Source of the DNA: JAYPEY01 sp047618185
GTDB lineage: Bacteria > Verrucomicrobiota > Verrucomicrobiia > Limisphaerales > JAYPEY01
Length of the DNA: 25,851 nt
Assembly (NCBI GenBank): GCA_047618185.1
Contig: JBLHKZ010000054.1
Coordinates: 1 to 25,851, forward strand
Direction: 5' to 3'
This document shows positions 22,680 to 25,851 of this stretch, in pieces. The notes under the pieces are model-generated. The model did not search any database, was not told where the DNA came from, and was given only the letters and a program-made list of their open reading frames with translations. Both the position numbers and the translations under genes were made by a program. How positions within the stretch are numbered: the first letter of the stretch is position 1; every line of letters begins with the position of its first letter.

Positions 22680-22912
22680 CTTATCCCAACGGGATTACGC
22701 CCTCCAGCCCAAGGTTGGCCTTCCGCGACAGCGGCTGCCCTCCCTTGGGTTTTAGGCCCCTGTTCGAAACAACCCCACCCGGGTTGCGCCCAAATGGCCG
22801 ATGAGTGGCGCAACACCTTCGGCGTTGAAAATGCCTTTTTAAACTTTGTTCCCAGGGTAGGTCGTGCCTCCCAACCCTGGGCTTTGGGGCAGAATCCCGT
22901 TGGGATTCGAAT
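22680..22912. repeat. REPIN-like pair: RAYT-type repeats without a transposase
   Basis: Left half 22680-22791 (tatcccaacgggattacgcc...ggttgcgccc) and right half 22805-22912 (ggcgcaacacc...cccagggtaggtcgtgcctcc...cccgttgggattcg) match the two arms that flank the transposase at 159-259 and 745-846. Here they are separated by only ~13 bp instead of a gene. This is the expected form of a non-autonomous element mobilised in trans by a RAYT. Confidence 0.78.
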
Positions 22913-22946
22913 GCGACCGTTTCGAAAACTTGTGGGTAATGCACAG

Positions 22947-22994
22947 CTCCAAGGAGAGCCTGTCCTAAGCTTGTCGAAGGGGTCAGGGGTGGGT
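22947..22994. repeat. Outer palindrome arm, right
   Basis: Imperfect reverse complement of 22584-22630 (ctccaaggagagcctgtcct, aagcttgtcgaaggggtcag, gggtggg). The outer arms enclose the REPIN-like pair, so 22584-22994 is a nested palindrome that fills most of the interval between the convergent GT39 and GT2 genes. Nothing else was seen in 22474-23043. Confidence 0.75.
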
Positions 22995-23043
22995 TTCCCC
23001 GTGTTCAATTATCTCGCATTACAAATCCTGCACTGCGCTCATT

Positions 23044-23817
23044 TCAATCTTTCGCTGCCTTTGCCTTCTTTGAGTCCCCGCTTGTGGCCGTTGCCCCACT
23101 CTTGTCAGCCGCCTTTGGACGCCTTCGTTCCCGGCTCAGGATATTGTATTTAAAGATGTACCAGATCGCCGCAACGCCGTCCTTCCAGCCGATCTTCTTG
23201 CCCTCGTCGAAACGCCGGGCCTTGTAGGAAATCGGGACTTCGTAAATGCGGCATTTCCGACGCGCCAGCTTCGCCGTCAACTCAGGCTCAATCCCAAACC
23301 GATCGCACTCCAGACTCAAGTCCTTGAACAAATCAGCGCGGACCATCTTATAGCATGTCTCCATATCGGTGAGATGGATGTTCGAAAACATATTTGAGAG
23401 GGTCGTGAGGAATTTGTTCGCCACATAGTGCCAAAACCCATCAACCAGGATTTCGCGTCCCGAATAGCGACTCCCAAATACTGCGTCTGCAAGACCGTTT
23501 TCGATCAGTCGCAGCATCGCCGGAAATTCATCGGGAGAATATTCCATATCCGCGTCCTGAATCACCATGACGTCACCCTCAACCAAAGGTTGCGCCGTTC
23601 GTATCGCCGCGCCTTTCCCACGATTCCTTTCGTGATGAACGATCAATAGATCGTCGGCCTCCGGGAGTTTCTCCAATGCCGCTTTCGTGCCGTCGCTCGA
23701 ACAATCGTTCACAATGACAATCTGAAGCGACTGCGCCCCGCACCGCCGAACCTGTTCGATCACATCGACGACCGTCTTCTCTTCGTTGTAAACCGGTATT
23801 ATTACCGTGAGTTTCAT
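23044..23817 (-). CDS. Family 2 glycosyltransferase, DPM1/polyprenyl-phosphate sugar synthase-like
   Basis: A 257-aa cytosolic GT-A enzyme. It has the N-terminal Rossmann-like start (KLTVIIPVYNEEKTVVDVIE), the nucleotide-binding VNDCSSDGT (37-44), the RNRGKGAAIRTA segment and the metal-binding D88-A-D90 in VIQDADMEYSPDEFP, followed by ADAVFGSRYSGRE and TDMETCYKMVRADLFKDL (acceptor region) and EVPISYKARRFDEGKKIGWK. These match dolichyl-phosphate mannose synthase-like proteins that load sugars from NDP-sugars on polyprenyl phosphate. No transmembrane segment is present, as in soluble DPM1-type enzymes. The C-terminal 25 residues are Lys/Ala-rich. It is convergent with the GT39 gene, whose donor it might supply. 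Confidence 0.92.
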   Translation of the reverse strand: MKLTVIIPVYNEEKTVVDVIEQVRRCGAQSLQIVIVNDCSSDGTKAALEKLPEADDLLIVHHERNRGKGAAIRTAQPLVEGDVMVIQDADMEYSPDEFPAMLRLIENGLADAVFGSRYSGREILVDGFWHYVANKFLTTLSNMFSNIHLTDMETCYKMVRADLFKDLSLECDRFGIEPELTAKLARRKCRIYEVPISYKARRFDEGKKIGWKDGVAAIWYIFKYNILSRERRRPKAADKSGATATSGDSKKAKAAKD

Positions 23818-23899
23818 GTTGGAGAGAATTTCGAATCAGACTGTATGAACCCATCAACTCGATTGGCGACCACGTGAAGATCAGAGCTCAAATTTAGGC

Positions 23900-23926
23900 A
23901 AAAAAGTACCTCGGTTGACACCGAGG
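23900..23926 (-). terminator. Intrinsic terminator of the TpsB gene
   Basis: Stem cctcgg / ccgagg with a 6-nt loop. On the minus strand it is followed by TACTTTTTT. It lies 34 bp beyond the stop of the outer-membrane transporter gene and separates it from the GT2 gene on the same strand. Confidence 0.8.
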
Positions 23927-23960
23927 CCCTTCCTGAAAATCAAGTTTCGCGAAATGAGTT

Positions 23961-25757
23961 CTAGAAACTAAACGTCGCGGAAACATGGCCGCGCGAGTTG
24001 TTGGGCCTGGGGCCGCCCGGCCCTGTCAGGATTCCAGAATTGCGCAATTGCCAACCGTAGTCGAACCGCAGTGAAAGGCTCTTCGAAATAGAGTAACGAA
24101 AGCCAAATCCGGCCGATTCCATAATGACATGAGAATCCATGCCGACGACCGCCGCCGGAATATCGTGGGGTTCGACCTGACCGTAATCGTAGAACGCCAG
24201 GAAGACAGCGCGGTCGATGGCTTCCGGATCAATGAGCCTGCCGGGTGAAAACGCTGGGAAATGGACCTCGTTCGAGACTACAAATCCCGCGTCGCCGTTA
24301 CTCTCGCGCTCGTCGTAACCGCGAACGGTTGAGTAGCCGCCCAGTCCGAGCTGTTCGCTGGACTGAAGATTGCCATCGGCAATCTGTCCCTGCGCCCGCA
24401 CGCGCCAGCCGAATCCCTTCGGCAATTTGGTGTGCCTCTCCAGACTGCCGCGCCCATACATATACTCCGCCTCCGATCCGGACCGAGCCACACCAAAGCT
24501 GGCGTCGTCGTTATTATCGCCAAGCAGGCCCCCCGGGCTGTAGTAACCGGCAATGCTTGCGCTCGTCGCGCCAAATCGATCCGGCAGCGAACCGCGGTAT
24601 TGCGCTGTAAATTGCGCCACATCAACATCGGTGCCGAACACCCGAGTGCCTCCGAATTCAAGGTTGTTATTGAAGCGCTTGAAATCGAAGCCGAGGCTCA
24701 AATCGTGCCCATAGGTTCGTATTTTCGGGAGCGGCAAATTATAACGAAGACTCGTCTGCCAACTGCTGCCCTTCTGCACCACCGCGCTCGCCGGAAAATC
24801 GGATGTCGCGTCGGCATAGCCGCCGAAGACAGTCACCGTATGACGCCACGGCAGCGGAATTTCATAGCTGGCGGAATGCGCCCGGAGAAATTGCAGCTCC
24901 ACATCGGACGTGTATTGATAACTGAGTCGGTGATCGACACCAAAGGCGTTATACCAATTGCCGCCGACAAAGAACCGCTCACTTCCCGTAAATCGCGGCC
25001 CGGTGTTCTCGATGCCGGCGAAAACACGATAGGGACGGTTTTCATCGATTTGCAAAACAACATCGGCCTCTCCCAGGTTCGATCCAGGTTTCAGCGAGGT
25101 CGATATCTCGCGGCCCGGATTCGAATTGAGCCAATTGATGTCGGCCAGCAATTGCTTCGTGTCGATCGGAGTGCCTTCCTCAAGATGCAGGTTCTTCGAG
25201 ACTCGTTCTGGCTTGGTCCAGCGATTGCCTTCGACGGACACATTCCCCAAGACCGCCTCCAGCACAAAGATCTGCAGTACGCCAGCGCCGATCGATGTCT
25301 GTTCGGGAACCACCACGTCGACCACGGAACGTCCGCGGCTTCGGTAATAGAGAATAATCTCACGCTGGATATTTTTAATGTTCGCTTCGGAGACCCGTTC
25401 ACCAATGAAACTCTCCATAAGAAATGCGAAGTCTTCGCCGCGCAGCATATCCAGAGCATCCCCGGCGCCGATCGTTACCCCCGTCACGGCCAGATCGCCG
25501 GACTTCTTCACCTCAGCGCGCGATTTGACGACAACGATTCCCTTCAAAGCCGGCCCGGCGGCGGTCGCCGCATCTCCCTTGCCCTCAGTAAACGCTGGCG
25601 GCGCGGGGGTGGCGACCACTCCTTCGCTATCGCTCTTCGAAGGTTTTTTCGGCCCCGTGCGCTCCAGATCGATCGCCTGTGAGGCAAACGCGCCCATCGA
25701 GAGAGCCAATCCCAAGCAGAGGCTCCGTCTTATGTTCATTCCCGTTAGATTACTCAT
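23961..25757 (-). CDS. Two-partner-secretion outer-membrane transporter (TpsB, ShlB/FhaC/HecB family)
   Basis: About 598 aa when started at the ATG at 25757; an ATG at 25739 is an alternative, and the longer frame from 25808 overlaps the upstream gene. A signal peptide is visible (MNIRRSLCLGLALSMGAFAS, cleavage near QA). An Ala/Pro/Lys-rich linker is followed by two POTRA-like regions (about 75-150 with YYRSRGRSVVDVVVPEQ; about 150-230 with LGNVSVEGNRW and VVLQIDENRPYRVFAG). A 16-strand barrel follows (about 235-598). The Omp85-superfamily VRGY motif of the L6 loop lies at 478-481 in LGGYSTVRGYDERES, and the last strand ends in Phe (VSATFSF), as for outer-membrane proteins. It exports a TpsA partner, probably the gene that ends 13 nt upstream. 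Confidence 0.92.
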   Translation of the reverse strand: MSNLTGMNIRRSLCLGLALSMGAFASQAIDLERTGPKKPSKSDSEGVVATPAPPAFTEGKGDAATAAGPALKGIVVVKSRAEVKKSGDLAVTGVTIGAGDALDMLRGEDFAFLMESFIGERVSEANIKNIQREIILYYRSRGRSVVDVVVPEQTSIGAGVLQIFVLEAVLGNVSVEGNRWTKPERVSKNLHLEEGTPIDTKQLLADINWLNSNPGREISTSLKPGSNLGEADVVLQIDENRPYRVFAGIENTGPRFTGSERFFVGGNWYNAFGVDHRLSYQYTSDVELQFLRAHSASYEIPLPWRHTVTVFGGYADATSDFPASAVVQKGSSWQTSLRYNLPLPKIRTYGHDLSLGFDFKRFNNNLEFGGTRVFGTDVDVAQFTAQYRGSLPDRFGATSASIAGYYSPGGLLGDNNDDASFGVARSGSEAEYMYGRGSLERHTKLPKGFGWRVRAQGQIADGNLQSSEQLGLGGYSTVRGYDERESNGDAGFVVSNEVHFPAFSPGRLIDPEAIDRAVFLAFYDYGQVEPHDIPAAVVGMDSHVIMESAGFGFRYSISKSLSLRFDYGWQLRNSGILTGPGGPRPNNSRGHVSATFSF

Positions 25758-25770
25758 AAATTTAGCTGTT

Positions 25771-25851
25771 CTATTCTTCTTCTTCCTCGTCCTCCGCGAA
25801 CAAGTCATAGGTGGACAGGATCAGGTCGGTCGGCAGCAGACCCTGCCGTTG
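25771..25851 (-). CDS. C-terminal fragment of a probable TpsA exoprotein (runs off the window)
   Basis: The last 26 codons read QRQGLLPTDLILSTYDLFAE, then DEEEEE, then TAG. The gene continues beyond the window edge. Its stop lies 13 nt before the TpsB start on the same strand, so the two are very likely co-transcribed. By position it should be the secreted partner, a large filamentous-haemagglutinin-like protein. The extreme acidic tail is visible; the identity as TpsA is inferred from context only. Confidence 0.65.
   Translation of the reverse strand, partial: QRQGLLPTDLILSTYDLFAEDEEEEE

Noticed and set aside
22554..23153. 199-codon plus-strand open frame between GT39 and GT2
   Set aside because: It consists almost entirely of the nested palindromes and overlaps the GT2 3' end. 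Similar 'proteins' appear from the same repeats at 75-518.
24432..25682. 416-codon plus-strand open frame opposite the TpsB gene
   Set aside because: Shadow frame without any motif; TpsB has POTRA, VRGY and a terminal Phe on the other strand.
1..25851. CRISPR array
   Set aside because: Several repeats exist, but they are palindromic pairs or solo copies. No regularly spaced direct repeats with unique spacers and no cas genes were seen.

Overview
The window is a GC-rich bacterial chromosome segment. It most likely comes from a Verrucomicrobiota member of the soil/sediment type, or a close relative in the PVC group. This is an inference from gene content: a PQQ-type propeller protein starting with the W-x-Q-W-R-G-P signature, a DUF6941 protein, RNase HIII, a form II 'cox' molybdenum hydroxylase, a two-partner-secretion locus, and many intergenic palindromes of the kind built on CACGGATGAACACGGAT. 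No rRNA or ribosomal protein is present to settle taxonomy.

Layout. (1) 1-850: a REP-associated Y1 transposase broken by an in-frame amber codon, flanked by ~100-bp inverted repeats. (2) 1.0-7.8 kb: housekeeping and secreted genes: a lipoprotein, divergent rnhC/mutY, an O-methyltransferase, a DUF6941 protein, a second lipoprotein, a secreted PQQ-like beta-propeller and a secreted Dabb protein. (3) 7.8-11.7 kb, minus strand: pyrC, a secreted thioredoxin, carA and an FHA-TM protein, with recognisable promoters and terminators. (4) 11.73-14.82 kb: tRNA-Gly(TCC) whose 3' end is the attachment site of a ~3-kb integrated element. The element is bounded by a 40-bp imperfect direct repeat. It holds a broken recombinase relic, a small four-helix membrane protein and a TPR protein. 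(5) 14.8-19.2 kb, minus strand: coxS-coxL-coxM-coxG, a form II CO-dehydrogenase-like molybdo-flavo-iron-sulfur enzyme. (6) 19.2-23.8 kb: a membrane EEP-family hydrolase, a GT39 membrane glycosyltransferase and a convergent DPM1-like GT2, separated by a large nested palindrome. (7) 23.9-25.85 kb, minus strand: a TpsB/FhaC-type outer-membrane transporter directly downstream of the last 26 codons of an acidic-tailed protein, probably its TpsA partner.

How the genes fit together. carA and pyrC both serve de novo pyrimidine synthesis (CarA also arginine), but they appear to be separate transcription units. mutY excises A opposite 8-oxoG and rnhC removes RNA from RNA/DNA hybrids. The cox genes encode the three structural subunits plus the CoxG accessory factor. 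The GT2/GT39 pair fits a polyprenyl-phosphate-sugar route for protein or glycan modification at the membrane. The tRNA-Gly element is the clearest accessory region. It looks like a decayed integrative element that lost its own integrase and kept two unrecognised cargo genes.

Repeat content is unusually rich: a RAYT/REP family (three inverted-repeat arms plus a fourth in a transposase-less element), a second palindrome family nested around it, a third family inside the cox operon, and a 16-nt hairpin in three copies.
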